Shown: one piece after another, positions 37,397 to 48,903 of the stretch
How the letters are laid out: every line of letters begins with the position of its first letter
How positions within the stretch are numbered: the first letter of the stretch is position 1
From: Meandrina meandrites
Taxonomy: Eukaryota > Cnidaria > Anthozoa > Scleractinia > Meandrinidae
Assembly (NCBI GenBank): GCA_963693305.1
Contig: OY855903.1
Location: 20,657,755 to 20,721,754 of the forward strand
Length of the DNA: 64,000 bases
Direction: 5' to 3'
Program-made: the position numbers and the translations under genes
Notes under the pieces: generated by a model
What the model was told of the DNA's origin: nothing
Databases searched by the model: none
Seen by the model: the letters and a program-made list of their open reading frames with translations, nothing else

Positions 37397-40300
37397 CTTT
37401 GAACAACTGTGGCCAGATGTTTTAAGAGCTTGAGAAACTTAATATTAGGTGACATTTTCAGCTTTTTGTGTGTCACGAAATTTCTGAGTGGCAAAAGTGC
37501 TAACGAGCCTGTACATTCTTTGTAAAATTTTGTATTTTCAAGCCTAGTACATCACAGAAAGTTAAATGTTCTTTCAATATTTAGAATTGACAAATATTTA
37601 TGTAGCTTGATCAGAAACTCAAGTGCTTAAGCTAGCGAGGCAAATATTGTAAGCAAAGATTTCTCAATAGAACAACCTTTCTAGACACAGCCACTTTTCT
37701 TGTTGCCATACTCACCCCACTCAGTTAGGAACGTTGCCAGTTTGAGGTACAAGTTATTCATCACGGCAATCACCACTGCATATATAATACTTGGTAACAG
37801 CAGCATGATGGTCGCAACAATTCCGCTAGCATTGGCATACCTCGTCTCAATGGCATCAAGAAAACGGAAATACAAAAGCACAATCACTGTGGCGGTCTTC
37901 ATGCACAATAGCACAATGGGATAAGAGACACCATATGTCTTGACCTTTCTCTTCCATGGTGGGTAATAGTACTCCTGTTGTCCCGTGATGGGGCTTGTGC
38001 GTTTCTCACCCCAGTAAGTTGGGCGTGGCTCTTCGGCTTCTTCTGAACCTGAGTTGAGAAAATTTATGACATTTAAGGTATAGTCAACTCCCGCTATGCT
38101 CCACCTTTGTATGAAAGACACCAGTCGTGCTATTTCTGGAGAAACATATGAAATCTGGTAGCACTTTGCTCCCATGTTCCAGCTGTTAATCCCTGACCAA
38201 ACGGTAACGCAAGTGGACGTAAGTAGTCGCAAGTGGACGTAAGTAGTCGCAAGTTGAACTTGCGTACAGACTTGCATTGGGTGGCCAAAACGACTCGCAA
38301 GTTTACTCACAAGTGCACGCAATTTTTCAATTAGAACGCTGATTTCTGAACCTTCCTAAACTGATCCAGAAAAACACATATGAATCATACGTCCCCATTC
38401 CAACCACTTGAATCTTTAGAATTTGACATACACAGCCCATTCCTAACTGCCACTGATTTGCAAATTTGTTCTGCAAAAGCATGTCCTATTGAAACGCTGA
38501 GAATCTGATAGGTTCTCTCATCCTTGTCTACAACCTTGTTTCCAGGGCTTTTCCCTTCTTCTCGTCATCTGCCAGTCCCCCACGAAGAAGGGAAAAGCCA
38601 TGGATTTGAAAGAGGTTGCCTTGTCTATTAACTGATAGAACATGATCATGCCCGTATAGAGGTTTTGCATGTTGACCATGTTGCATGGCAGAAACAACGA
38701 AAATGTTTTGGATCAGAATGAACAATTTCTCCAATAGGAAAAAAATTCTATTGTTCCTGCCATGCAACATGGCCGCCATGCAAAGCCTCTACTGTCCCTG
38801 AAAGGAAAAATTATTCTCGATTTTTTGGTTAAAAGTACTGAAATTTATAGGATTTTTACAGTGTCTACTAAAACAATAGTTTATTAGACTACTCACGGTC
38901 ACCCTTGTTTTGTAGGAAGGAATAGTCAACCTGGCTTTGCCTCATTGACTACTCACTCATACTCTAATTGTCTAATAATTTTATTGTTAATTATTAAGGG
39001 TCCTTCAGGTTCAACTCACCAATGCCTGCCTTTAGAGTGCCCCACTTGAATGAGATTTCAGAACAGCGTCTCTTCCATGCCTCTAAGAACACAGTGCCCC
39101 AAACTAAGTTCAGAATGGCAAAAACTGTATTCTTTGTCTGCTCGTGTGCTCCGGATAAAGCAAAGACAACAACCAGTAGAACTGGTGGAACGAGTGACAG
39201 TGAGTAGAAACCCAAGAAGCCAAAGTACATTGCTATTGTGTCGCCAAAGTACTCCCGTATATCGTCTACAAGAGACAGCAATGGAGGGTTATTAACTGGG
39301 TGCTATTAGCAAGAATTGAAACATAAGTCCACTGCACACATAGGCACTAGCCAATTTCTTCTAGTAGAACAAGATATTTTTATCGGGGTCAAATCAGGTC
39401 AAGATTTGTTGGGCCATCAGCTTGCCGCACACTAGCCAATTTTTGTTCGACAGCCACTTTGTTGGAAATGATCCTTGGTCATGTGACTACATGTAAAACA
39501 ATGCTTTCTCACTGGTTACAAAAGACCAAGCCCCGACAAAACGTCTTGGTCCACCGCACACTTGCCGACAAGGCCCTAAAAGGCACTTTGATATCTAGCA
39601 CTGCCAGATCTTGCCTGAGCAGGCTCGATCTTGTCATAGACTTGTCTGAATTCACTGCACACTAGCTGATAAATGAAGATTATTTGATGACCGACAAAAA
39701 TTCAGCTGGTGTGTGGCAGGTTTTAGCGACAAAACTTAACAATGTGTGACAGGGGACAAGGGGTTTGAGCTCCCTGCTTCACGTACCATTTACTCTCAGG
39801 TTCCCGCCCTTAATCCTTAGTGGTTCTCACCTCTTTGTACTATTTCTACTGCAAAATGTTACACAATGTTGCAAAGCGTATTTCAATTTTTCCCAAGGTG
39901 AGCCTCCCATACCCATCCCACACCATATTCTCCCAGGGTTCTGCCCCCCTGTCCCCCCTCCTCTAATGTGAGAGGAAAAGGGGGTCAAAAGTTCCTGCTT
40001 CCCATACTTTTCTCCTTCACTTCCTGTATCTTCCCCTCCTGAACCAACAAATTTGTGTATAAATTAAGAAATTATGAAAATTTTGCATCTGTTTCCCCCA
40101 CTTCCCACCCCTCATCAGGTAATGTTGCCTTCCCTTACCTTCCCTGCCTGTGCCCCTCCCCATTAGTATCTGTTTTTCTTTTGTACTCTACCTGGTTTAT
40201 ATTCATTGACTCATTGTGTATCTGGTGTATACACTCTTATTATTACACATTTAATCTACAGGACATACCATCCTTATGAAATTAAAATATCCTAGATTAC

Positions 40301-42461
40301 CTAGAGGTTGTTTCCTAGAGAAGCTGAGGAACCACTTGTGCTCCAGGGCTTTGAGTTTGTCAGGATCATGAAGAGGAAAGATCTGAGTAACAATTCCACT
40401 GGAGAGACACCTTGGAACTTAAAAAACAAACAGTGTTATAACAAAAAAGTTAATATTCAATACTATGTGTATAGTCTATTTGTTTTGTCTAATACAGTCA
40501 AAGCTCTCATAAGCGGACACCCTCGGGACGCAAAAAAAGTGTCCGTAACTGGAGCTGGCCGCTAACTAGAATGGTTCTCGTAAGCGGCCAATAGAGGTGA
40601 AGGGGATACTAGATGGCCGTTTACAGGAGCTTGCCCAGCTAACAATAAGGGCATATGCATGAAAGTGGTGTTTCGAAATGTAACCGGGCGTGGATGACAA
40701 CAAATATGGTACTGTGATTACTGTAAAATCATTGTGACGAACGGTGATGTGAAGTTGATTGATAAAAACAAGATACAGAGGTTGTTAATAGGATTTTCTT
40801 TGGGGTGTCTGCTTACGGGAGATTAAAAACAAAGAAAATGTCTAAGTTGTAATCGCCGAGAGTGTCTGCGGCTGCTTACGGGAATGTCCGCTTACGAGAA
40901 TGTAAAAATACAGAGTTTGTATGGGAGTTAAAACGGGGTTTCACACAAGGCAGCCATAAGTAGAGCTGTCCGCTTACGAGAGTGTCTGTTAAGAGAGCTT
41001 CAACTGTATTATTTACTTATTCATTTATTTATTCATTTGCTTATTATGTTTCAATACATTTGGCTGGGATGTTTTGGAAGAGAACTATAATAGTTATTCC
41101 TGGATACAAAACTCAACAATCAGTTGGTCAGTTGATTGGTCATTCAGTTCGTCATTAAGCCAATTGTTCAGTTGGCCATCAGTCAGTCAGTCAGTCATTC
41201 AGCCAGCCAGTCAGGCAGGCAGCAAACAGCAAATCACAAGAAATGCTTTGCAAGAAGCTGCTTAGATTAATAGAGTTCCACTTTTATCAAAGGAATGAGT
41301 AAATATGCATTACTTTTAAAACTTACTGGTGGCCCTGTTTCTATAAAGTTTTACATCAGGATAACCAGGTACTGTTCCATCTTCATGTGGGTTTATGTGC
41401 TCCAGCCCCATGAACACAATGTGCTCACTCTCACTCTTGGTCAAAAAGCCTTCACCATCATCAGCGAAGTCTTTAAACTCATGGCACTGCTCTAGGCAGA
41501 AGTCGACAGGAGCTCCGTTCTTGAGGCACCTTTTGAGTTTAAGTTTCTCAGCACCAACAAGAAGGCGCTTGGTGTCAGCTGAAATGTGCAGAGTGTCACA
41601 ATTCTTCAAGGAATTTGGAACCAGCTTTGCTTTGAGTCCAGCACCTCCACTGCTGACTAGATGAAAGTAATTCAAAAGAGTAGTTTTAAATTCTCCAAAC
41701 AATATTTAGCACTTTGACTAATAGTACAGGTCTGAAAGTGACTTAACAGAAAAGAAACTGTTCTCCTACGTGTATTTTGATGGTGGTGTACTGAAACCTT
41801 TATGAAACGACAATTGAAAAAGGTTTTCCTTGTATCCCTTTTATTTAAGAAAGCGAGGGGGCGGGGCACTTATATGAAGAGGGTATGCTTATTTGCTATT
41901 TTGGCCAACTGGGGGCAGGCACTTATTCAAGGCAGAGTGCTTATTTGAGTGTGGGAGCTTATTCAAGGAGACACAGTTATTCACCCTGAAGATTAGGCCC
42001 AGGAAAATTCCCAAGTGGAGGGGGAGGGGAAAGGTGAAGACTTCTTGCACTGTTTTCTAAGAGTATGATCTGGTTAATGATTATCACAACTCAATGGAAA
42101 TAATGTGTTTGGTTTTCCCTACATTTTGACTGTCAACTAATCAGAATATTTCACTCCTATCCAAGATGAAATGGAAAGGACTTTTGCAAGACTTGAACCC
42201 AGACCTCTTCATGACCCAGACCAATTCAACACACTAGTAACCAATAAACCCCATCCCACCCCCCCCCCCCCCCACCCCCCATCATAAGAGTTTCTAAAGA
42301 AGAGACCCACCTGGAGCTTTGATAAGTGCTGTGAGCCATTCTTTAGTCTCAGCTGGAGCTTTAGGTGAGAACTCCAACACTACGAGAGTGTCATCCAAAT
42401 TCTGTGAGCCAACTTTGGATTCCTCCATCACCACATTCCTTGCTTCTGTTTCACCACTCAT
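33026..42461 (-). CDS. ANO10: ANO10 (TMEM16K), anoctamin-10
   Basis: Coding exons on the minus strand: 42461-42311, 41656-41327, 40417-40301, 39265-39020, 38042-37716, 36971-36916, 36598-36524, 36000-35821, 35409-35218, 34019-33888, 33187-33026; 1968 nt, 655 codons plus stop, all junctions GT/AG and in phase. Human ANO10 has 660 residues. The N-terminal cytosolic domain contains [19 protein letters not shown] and [10 protein letters not shown]. Membrane segments begin with [13 protein letters not shown]. Family landmarks are [49 protein letters not shown] and the late [11 protein letters not shown] with acidic residues at the ion site. The family comprises ER membrane phospholipid scramblases; loss in humans causes ataxia. 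A non-coding first exon ends at 44389 (donor GTGAGC) and joins 42481. Introns hold MITEs, a SINE and a hairpin close to one acceptor. Confidence 0.95.
33414..33561. mobile_element. Foldback-type element with a tRNA-like core
   Basis: Ends TCATGTCACGAGCGTAG and CTACGCTCGTGACATGA are inverted repeats, followed inward by AAAAATCTGAG / CTCGGATTTTT. The core, read on the minus strand, has a tRNA-like A-box region (TTCAGTGGATAGAGC) and B box (GGTTTGATTCC). A relative lacking one terminal repeat is at 60945-61068. It lies in the last ANO10 intron. Confidence 0.75.
34055..34154. mobile_element. 100-bp hairpin MITE with 9-bp target duplication
   Basis: Almost the whole element is one palindrome (TAGTCTGAAATGTCATCCGT ... 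and its complement, centre GGCGCGCC). The direct repeat TCTCGGCAA flanks it exactly (34046-34054 and 34155-34163). It ends 36 bp upstream, in transcript direction, of the acceptor of the ANO10 exon at 34019. A 9-bp duplication suits Mutator-like or similar elements. Confidence 0.9.
34263..34587. mobile_element. TTAA-type MITE (AGGGGCACTGTCAC family), copy 3, diverged
   Basis: Ends AGGGGCTTTGTCAC and GTGACGTAGCCCCT; TTAA on the right and ATAA on the left, so one base of the duplication has changed. It lies in an ANO10 intron. Confidence 0.8.
34740..35044 (+). mobile_element. tRNA-derived SINE (family B), full-length
   Basis: tRNA-like head with A box TGGCCTAGTGG and B box GGTTCAAATC, and TTGTAATCC at the place of an anticodon arm (TGT, so threonine-like). 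The body contains CCAACTGGTCAGCCTCCTGCC and the tail (T)n. TTTAACGA flanks it on both sides (34732-34739 and 35045-35052), a likely target duplication. A truncated copy on the other strand is at 48679-48903. The element lies in an ANO10 intron in the antisense direction. Confidence 0.88.
36776..36801. repeat. (CCCCCT)n microsatellite
   Basis: Perfect hexamer repeat CCCCCT/CCCCTC in an ANO10 intron, read as GGGGGA on the coding strand. Confidence 0.9.
37268..37415. mobile_element. Palindromic MITE (GGCCCAGTTG... family), copy 2
   Basis: Ends GGCCCCAGTTTTTCAAAGGG and CCCTTTGAACAACTGTGGCC with nested pairing of GGATAACGCTAT / ATAGCGTTATCC and GGATAAATC / GATTTATCC. Longer version of the palindrome at 6548-6615. 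In an ANO10 intron. Confidence 0.85.
38213..38260 (+). repeat. Short tandem repeat, unit GTGGACGTAAGTAGTCGCAA
   Basis: Two and a half tandem copies of a 20-bp unit in an ANO10 intron. Confidence 0.85.
38652..38797. mobile_element. MITE with terminal inverted repeats in an ANO10 intron
   Basis: Ends AGAGGTTTTGCATG...CATGTTGCATGGCAG and CTGCCATGCAACATG...CATGCAAAGCCTCT pair over about 40 bp with few mismatches. No coding capacity. Confidence 0.75.
40495..41006. mobile_element. Tc1/mariner (pogo/Tigger-like) MITE
   Basis: Ends CAGTCAAAGCTCTCATAAGC and GAGAGCTTCAACTG are inverted, next to GTGTCCG/GTGTCTG words, and TA lies on both sides (40493-40494, 41007-41008). These ends match the CAGTTGAAGCTCTC type of pogo/Tigger elements. 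It contains no transposase. Confidence 0.85.
41120..41225 (+). repeat. CAGT/CAGTTGGT-rich simple repeat
   Basis: Degenerate run of CAGT, CAGTTGGTCA and CAGCCAGCCAGT words in an ANO10 intron. Confidence 0.85.
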
Positions 42462-42955
42462 AGTGATGTACTGCTACTTAACTGAAATCACAAAACTGAC
42501 ATATTATCCAGAATTCATAGAAATCTTCTAAAGTTTAGTCAATTTATTGTGTGTTAAAATTAAATGCTGTCAACTAAAATTATGTTCTGTTTCCTTCAGA
42601 CACAACTTTGAGTATTCATTAAGTATAGCTCATTAGCAGATGTGAAAATGAAATAATATCTGTCAGTGTAAATATTTTCAAAATTGTGCAACTGTGCCTG
42701 CTGAACCAAAATTACTCATTTAGTATTTATAATAATTCTATAAAAAACCAAATGCAATTTTTTGCTAATCATCATATTTTAGAAAGTACACCTCATATTC
42801 ATTTGATAATATTTTTATAAGCACAAGTTATTGTTTTTATGAAATTCAAATGCACTGTTACTCACATGCGCAAAGCAGGTAAATAAAATTCACCATTTAG
42901 TGTTTTAAAACACTCTGCAAACTGCTTGCCACAAAACACTGTCTGCAGCAGTAAA

Positions 42956-43111
42956 GGTAAAGAATCTGATCCAAATAATGCGTCAGCAACTAGGACTTGT
43001 CAGTGGTATGTCAGCCAATGCATCAGTGATGTGTCAGTGGTGTCGGCCAATGCCTCAGTGGTGTGTTGGCCGACACACTACTGACGGGTTGTTTGGATCG
43101 GATTCTTTACC
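42956..43111. mobile_element. Short element with GGTAAAGAATC ends and GTGTCGGCCGA core
   Basis: Terminal inverted repeats GGTAAAGAATCTGATCCAAA / TTTGGATCGGATTCTTTACC enclose degenerate tandem words of the type GTGTCAGTGGTGTCGGCCAATG. Related core at 8360-8545. It lies in the ANO10 5' UTR intron. Confidence 0.8.
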
Positions 43112-43342
43112 TTATCCATCTGCAGCAGTCCCTTTAGTGTCTTTCACAGCCATTGTTTGGGATGTCATGCAATGGAGAACCAATGTGAGCATCCCAAAAT
43201 AAAAATGCTCCAAGGTACGGGAAAATGCAGAAAAATGCTATTTACATCTCATAAATAACAATATAACACATTTAAAAACAACAATTTGTCTCATGCCTGG
43301 CTCTTTAGGCACTGAATTTTTCTCATCCTGCACCTCACTCAA

Positions 43343-43577
43343 GAGGCCTTCCAAGGGGGGTAGCCGTGTCGCAATGTCGCATATTTCTGAGAACCGATGT
43401 TGCCTAGTCAGCAGCTGTAAATGTCGCTGTCGTTTTTTCCACTATTGTGTTGCTGTCGCATTGTGTCGCTGTCGCGTTTCAGAGCCGTAATGATGTCGCT
43501 TGTCGCTGTTTAAATGTTCCTGCGTCGTCAGTATTCAGGGTCATGTCGCTTGTCACTTTTACCCCTTGGAAGGCCTC
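43343..43577. mobile_element. 235-bp element with TGTCGC-rich interior
   Basis: Ends GAGGCCTTCCAAGGGG and CCCCTTGGAAGGCCTC are perfect inverted repeats flanked by ACTCAA on both sides (43337-43342, 43578-43583). The interior is a patchwork of TGTCGC and TGTCGCTGTCGC words. In the ANO10 5' UTR intron. Confidence 0.85.
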
Positions 43578-44389
43578 ACTCAAAATAGATCTGCCAAGGT
43601 GACCCTACAATCCCTTAGCAACTCAGCACCTTAAACCACACCTAGCTATTTTTGACTGCAATATTTTCCTTCCTTACTCTTCAAATTTTATGTCACAGAA
43701 AACCTCACTACTTCTGTTATAAAACTTCCAGTAAGTTATGATTCCAAGAAATGAGCTCCTTCTTCACTGACATATGGGAGAACAAGTCTTGAAGCTCGAA
43801 GATACGCTAGCTAATTACCTTGAAATTGATTATTTGTATTTAATTTATTCCCTAAATGAGGACACGTCATAATATATCGAAAACACGACGAAATTAGAAA
43901 GAACAAGAGAAGAAATTAATATTTTCCTTACTCTGTTCAAACGTTTTAATTTAAAAGTTGTCAGTTTAATGACAACAAATATTCACAATATATACAAAAC
44001 AAGGGTCGAGTTACTTATAAACTAAGCTGATATCATGCATTAGCGAAATATTCAAGTTATAAATTTATCTGATGGGTAAAAATATGATAATAGCTTTAGA
44101 ATATCAATTCTCGAGGCCCTGCATTGATGGCCTTGATTCTAGGACTGGGCAATTTTGCATGTCAAGGAAGAGATTAAAGCTCGTTGTTTTACGTGCGATC
44201 AAAGAATAAGCTTACGTTCCGACGACCCTACAATCAAATCACTATCTTCAAATATTTTGTAAATTTCCCCCATTTTACTCGGTATGGGCGCCTTAAACAA
44301 CGCTTAAACTCTAATGTGACGATTTAAACACACAAGCTAAACATACAAACTACTTTAGCAGCTCAAAATTGTTAATAAAGTTGCTCACC

Positions 44390-44460
44390 TTTGCAGAGAA
44401 GCCGGTATCACATACTTCAGTTGGTTCGAGAAGCCGCCTGAAAAACCCCCAGGAGGACCC
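44390..44460 (-). promoter_or_regulatory. Likely ANO10 5' UTR exon and promoter side
   Basis: On the minus strand a strong donor (AAAG|GTGAGC, exon end 44389) lies 1.9 kb upstream of the acceptor TTTCAG before 42481. It is the only good donor upstream of the ATG exon in the right orientation that was noticed. The transcription start is not defined. Confidence 0.4.
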
Positions 44461-46330
44461 CGTAAAAATAGAGAACTGAACAGGGGAGGGGATAGTGATA
44501 AGCAAGTAGGGAATGTCACGAAAGTTTTCAAATGCAGCGTCTATCTTTATCCAGGATCTTTTCTTTGCAAAAGAATTAAAAGTAAAGTGGTTTTAAAACA
44601 TATAAACTTCCCGGTATTTCGACAGCTTTCGTTCCTAACCTTTTCCTAACTAGTTCCCACGGCCCTGTCTGATGAAACAGTTGGTCGCAGTTTGGTCGCA
44701 GTACTTTTGTTTTTTCTTATACTCCTTTACAAACATCAATTGTAAAGGAAAATTTAGCCAGCCCTCTCAGTATTCCTCAATTAAATCCTGTAACTTTCAT
44801 ACTCTGTTCCGCCTGCAAGCTCTCCCTTGCACTTTTCCATCTGGATGTTTCAGGGGGGTCCCCCAGGGTGTTCCGTACCAAAAGAGCGTCCTCTGTTCAT
44901 TAAAGCTCTATTAGCGGTTTTAGGAAACGGGATATTTGGGTAAAAATTATAGGGATAGGGGATATTTTTGGGAAAAATTAACGGGATACGGGATATTTAA
45001 ACAAGAGATTCGGTGATATCGAACATAAATGTTGGAAATGCAAAGGCCAAGAATTAATGGGATACGGGATATCCAGACCCCACCCCCCCCCCCCCCTAAT
45101 AGGGCCTCTCTCTTGTTTACACTCAACCAAGGGTAAATGAGGGGGATTTCAACTAGATCTTTTAACGTGTCAAATAAAGAACCGGGATAGAAGGCAATAG
45201 AAAAGCTGTTTATAAACATGAAGAAACATCCCCATGCACCTGGACCATATGTAACAGAATGTACGAGTTTATTCATTCAAGAAAGCTTAACCCTTGTATG
45301 TTCGAGATAAAAGAGTGTTAATTTCGTTTTGTTGAGATTGATAGCTAGATCTCGAAGTTCACTCTTTCAGGACTAAGCATATTGACAGTGTGTATTGGCT
45401 TGATTTATCATTCTGGATGTGATGTCAAGTGTCCTCTCAACTGCTTCCTAGGTATGGAGAATTAATTAAGCCATTGTGATCCTAATTAGAGGGTCGCAAT
45501 GGGGTTAACCGTCAGCCGTCAAATGGTCTTTAATTAAATCGGTACCGTCAAAAAGGGTAAATTTTTACCGTTAACCGTCAAAAAAACAGTTATTATTAGC
45601 AATCAAAACGGTTTCAAGGCCTTTCAAATCTCACGATTTCAGAAGCTCATCTCGGACTTTTGTCGGGCTCTCAGAGAACTGTTTTAGATGTTAATCCAAT
45701 TTCCATGCTCCCTAACCCACTCCCCCCCCCCCCCCCCCCCCCTTTACTTCTTTCAGCTGAGCACCTTTGGACAAGCAACTAGTATTTTCATTGGCATCCA
45801 GAGTGCTTGATCGTCCAAATTGCCAAAAACGCCTTTTCAAAATCCATGAAATATATATTAGCTAGCTTCTCTATACCCTATATAATTTATATTGTACAAT
45901 CATAACCCTGGGTGGTTTTAGCTAGTGGTTTGTACTGTCCAGGACCGATTTTTCCTTATTCCTGCTTGGTTGTCTCTTTTAATTTGCGTCAGTCACATAG
46001 CGGTTCAAGGCAAGTGACTAACCGTTAATGTTTAGATGTTCTTTTAGAGCTAAAGGTTGCTAGGCTGCGCTCATGGCCAGGGACTGCTCTGACTTTGTTT
46101 GAGGAAGATTTATTGTAGCATAAAATATACTTGGTTGCGACTCTAGCTGAGATTTGATGTTGGGCAATTCCTTGTTTACTGAGGAAGTTAATTGATATGG
46201 CAAACGAAAGAGGGAAGTCAAGTAATTTTGACGGGTTTTAACTCTTCAAAAACCGAAATCTTTAGAGAAGGACAGAAGTGCATAACTTCTGAGAAGAATC
46301 GAGGAAAGATTGCGTGACTAAAGAAATGCG
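44461..46330. other. Intergenic, no gene seen
   Basis: Contains repeated GGGATACGGGATATTT words (44925-45075), GTCAAAAA / CCGTTAACCGTC words (45500-45600) and two long poly-C runs (about 45083 and 45722). No exon recognised. Confidence 0.45.
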
Positions 46331-46633
46331 TTGTCTACTATGGCGCACCGTTTGTTTCAAAATTAATTTTAGCTATTGATTACCGTATGTGTCCTTTGTT
46401 GCACATTGTCACTGTATAGATATTCTCGGTATATTCGTTCACTCCACTAACTTTATTGAAAATTGTTGAGAACATCGTCTAAAATGCGAGCCATTCAAAG
46501 CGACTTTATGTAAAATTAACTTTCGTTCGGTTTTACATATCAATTTTCATTCATTTTTGCCCAATCTGCCATTAGTCATGCCAAAATTGACTCCAATTTG
46601 ACTCGTGACTCGAACTTGAATCGGGCTAGAACT

Positions 46634-46730
46634 TAGTCTCCTTCGCATGATCGCAGCTGTTGTTTGGGCTCGTCACGCAACGCTCCTAGCGTTGCGTGAC
46701 GAGCACAAACAACGGCTGCGAAGAAGACTA
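46634..46730. repeat. Near-perfect hairpin, GCTCGTCACGCAACGCT arms
   Basis: AGTCTCCTTCGCA...GCAGCTGTTGTTTG...GCTCGTCACGCAACGC pairs with GCGTTGCGTGACGAGC...CAAACAACGGCTGCGAAG...AGACT with a loop of a few bases. Probably a separate small MITE nested in foldback 2. Confidence 0.85.
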
Positions 46731-46769
46731 GCTCGAACTTGACTCGTGCTACGATCAAACTCCAACTGA

Positions 46770-47515
46770 TCGAAATAGTCACGTGTACAACTGATTGATA
46801 AAACACGCAACTAATCGAATGTCAAGTACAACTGATGAAATAGTCACATGTACAACTGATTGAAAAACAAACAACTGATCGAAATAGTCACGTGTACAAC
46901 TGATTGATAAAACACGCAACTAATCGAATGTCAAGTACAGCTGATGAAATAGTCACATGTACAACTGATTGAAAAACAAACAACTGATCGAAATAGTCAC
47001 GTGTACAACTGATTGAAAAACAAACAACTGATCGAATGTCAAGAACAACTGATCGAAATAGTCACGTGTACAACTGATCGAATGTCAAGAACAACCGATC
47101 GAAATAGTCACGTGTACAACTGACTGATAAAAAGCAACTAATCGAATGTCAAGTACAACTGATCGAAATAGTCACATGTACAACTGATTGAAAAACAAAC
47201 AACTGATCGAATGTCAAGTACAACATCCCTAATCGAAATAGTCTCACGTACAACTGATTGAATGAAAAACACAACCGATCGAATATCAAGTACAATTGAT
47301 AGAAATAGTCACATGTACAACTGATTGAATGAAACACACAACTGATCGAATATGAAGAACAACTGATGGAAATAGTCACATGTACAACTGATTGAATGAA
47401 ACACACAACAATCAAGAACAACTGATGGAAATAGTCACATGTACAACTGATTGAAAATGAGCATTCAACGGATCGAATATGAAGCACAACCGATCGAAAT
47501 AGTAACAAGTTTAAC
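46770..47515 (+). repeat. Minisatellite of ACAACTGATCGAA words inside foldback 2
   Basis: Degenerate tandem array made of ACAACTGATCGAAATAGTCA, CGTGTACAACTGATTGA and AACTAATCGAATGTCAAGT in variable order, so unit lengths vary between about 43 and 66 bp. The open frame on the minus strand (47149-47508) comes from the periodicity. Confidence 0.92.
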
Positions 47516-48036
47516 TAACATGAATTCCAGGCATGACTAATGGCAGATTGGGCCAAAATGAATGAAAATAGTGGAGTTAACGAATGTACCGAGAATATCT
47601 ATACAGTGACAATGTGCAACAAAAGGACACATACGGTAATCAATAGCTAAAATTAATTTTGAAACAAACGGCGCGCCAATGTCTACGTTAGAGGATTGTT
47701 GTTTGTTTGTTGTTTGTTTATGCTAGCCATGATGTAATCCTTGACCATCAAGCGCAGAGTTGTCAGTTAACTTTTTCAGTTGACAGTTTTGGATGTTGAG
47801 GTAAACACACAATTTGTCAGTTAAATAATCATATTCACATCTTTCAATGAGCGTTGTTTGGACTTTGAGAGTGCAGGTTGAAACTTTTTATTTTAACCCT
47901 TAGTTCAACCAATTCACCTAAAATTTTACCATTTTTGAAAACAAACAGAGAACTCAAGAAGATAAAAAAACACATTTAAGTTAACCATTATTGCCAGTAA
48001 GTAGGTTGGATAGCTCGGTGTTCATCTGTCGCTTAA

Positions 48037-48445
48037 GGCGGGGGTAAAGGTGAATTTGAGTGAAATTTTAAGAGGTTTAAAGAAGGGATAGAAGAAAGAA
48101 AGTTATTTTTGGAACACCACCAGACAGTTGACCCCAACGCAAGAGCACCCAAGGTTGTCAGGGAACTGTTTGGGTGTCCATCTACCAATTTTTAACTTCA
48201 AATTCTAATTTTAAAATCACATTAAATCTTTTATATTTCTTATTTCTCCAAATTTTACTAATCCTTTGAGAAAAACTATCTCTTCCCAAACATCACCAAA
48301 AATCCCAAAAAAATTTACAAAACACCGCTAAACATAGCTTTGTGGGATAAGCAGAGGGTTTTGGGAATGCTTGAAACGGGAACGAGATATTCGCATTATA
48401 CCCAAGTTGAGCGGTGTAAAAACGGGCTTCAGGTGTACTCCCGCC
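48037..48445. mobile_element. TTAA-flanked MITE, GGCGGGGGTA ends
   Basis: Ends GGCGGGGGTA and GTACTCCCGCC are inverted repeats with TTAA on both sides (48033-48036, 48446-48449). 409 bp, no coding capacity; a different family from the AGGGGCAC one. Confidence 0.8.
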
Positions 48446-48678
48446 TTAACTATTTTGTATAAATTAGTGGGAATGACCCTCCACCGTCTTCTTCCTAGGG
48501 CAAGCCAAGGTACCTTTGGCAAATATTAAAGCTTTATTTCAATCTTTTTATGTCAGAATCAGTATCAATAGATATACTTATTTATAGACAAAAATATGTT
48601 TCTCCAAGAGTTTCATACATTCTTACTGTCCCTGACATTCACAACAAATATTTCACGAAAAAAAAAGGTAGGACGACC

Positions 48679-48697
48679 ACTGTACTCCCGTATAAAA

Positions 48698-48733
<36 letters not shown>

Positions 48734-48903
48734 TTTATTTAAGTGTCAATGTGTTTAGCACGGCTGTACTAATTGAGTACACTGTAAATAGTGAAACAAA
48801 TATTATAAATCAAACAGAGACTTGTTGAAAATCCCAACTGGCAGGAGGCTGACCAGTTGGTTATATACAAAGCGTGGAGGAGTTGAATTCGGGACCACCG
48901 AAT
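48679..48903 (-). mobile_element. tRNA-derived SINE (family B), 5'-truncated
   Basis: Reverse complement of the body of the SINE at 34740 (GGCAGGAGGCTGACCAGTTGG, AAGCGTGGAGGAGTTGAATT), with a 3' tail expanded to (TTTA)n, seen here as ATAAATAAATAA at 48688-48730. The tRNA-like head is missing. Confidence 0.9.

Larger units (their letters stand above)
46339..47679. mobile_element. Second foldback transposon with minisatellite centre
   Basis: The left arm (46339-46586) and right arm (47531-47679) are inverted copies sharing TGGCGC(A/G)CCGTTTGTTTC, TATTGATTACCGTATGTGTC, TAGATATTCTCGGTA and GCCATTAGTCATGCC. The left arm has about 97 extra bases (46448-46545). Between the arms lies a tandem array. 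TGTCTAC occurs just outside both ends (46332-46338, 47680-47686), a probable 7-8-bp target duplication. No protein is encoded. An additional palindrome (46634-46730) sits just inside the left arm. Confidence 0.82.

Noticed and set aside
47149..47508. Minus-strand 119-codon frame in the second minisatellite
   Set aside because: Same cause: periodic sequence without stops in one frame, Ser/Cys/Val-rich repeats, no domain.
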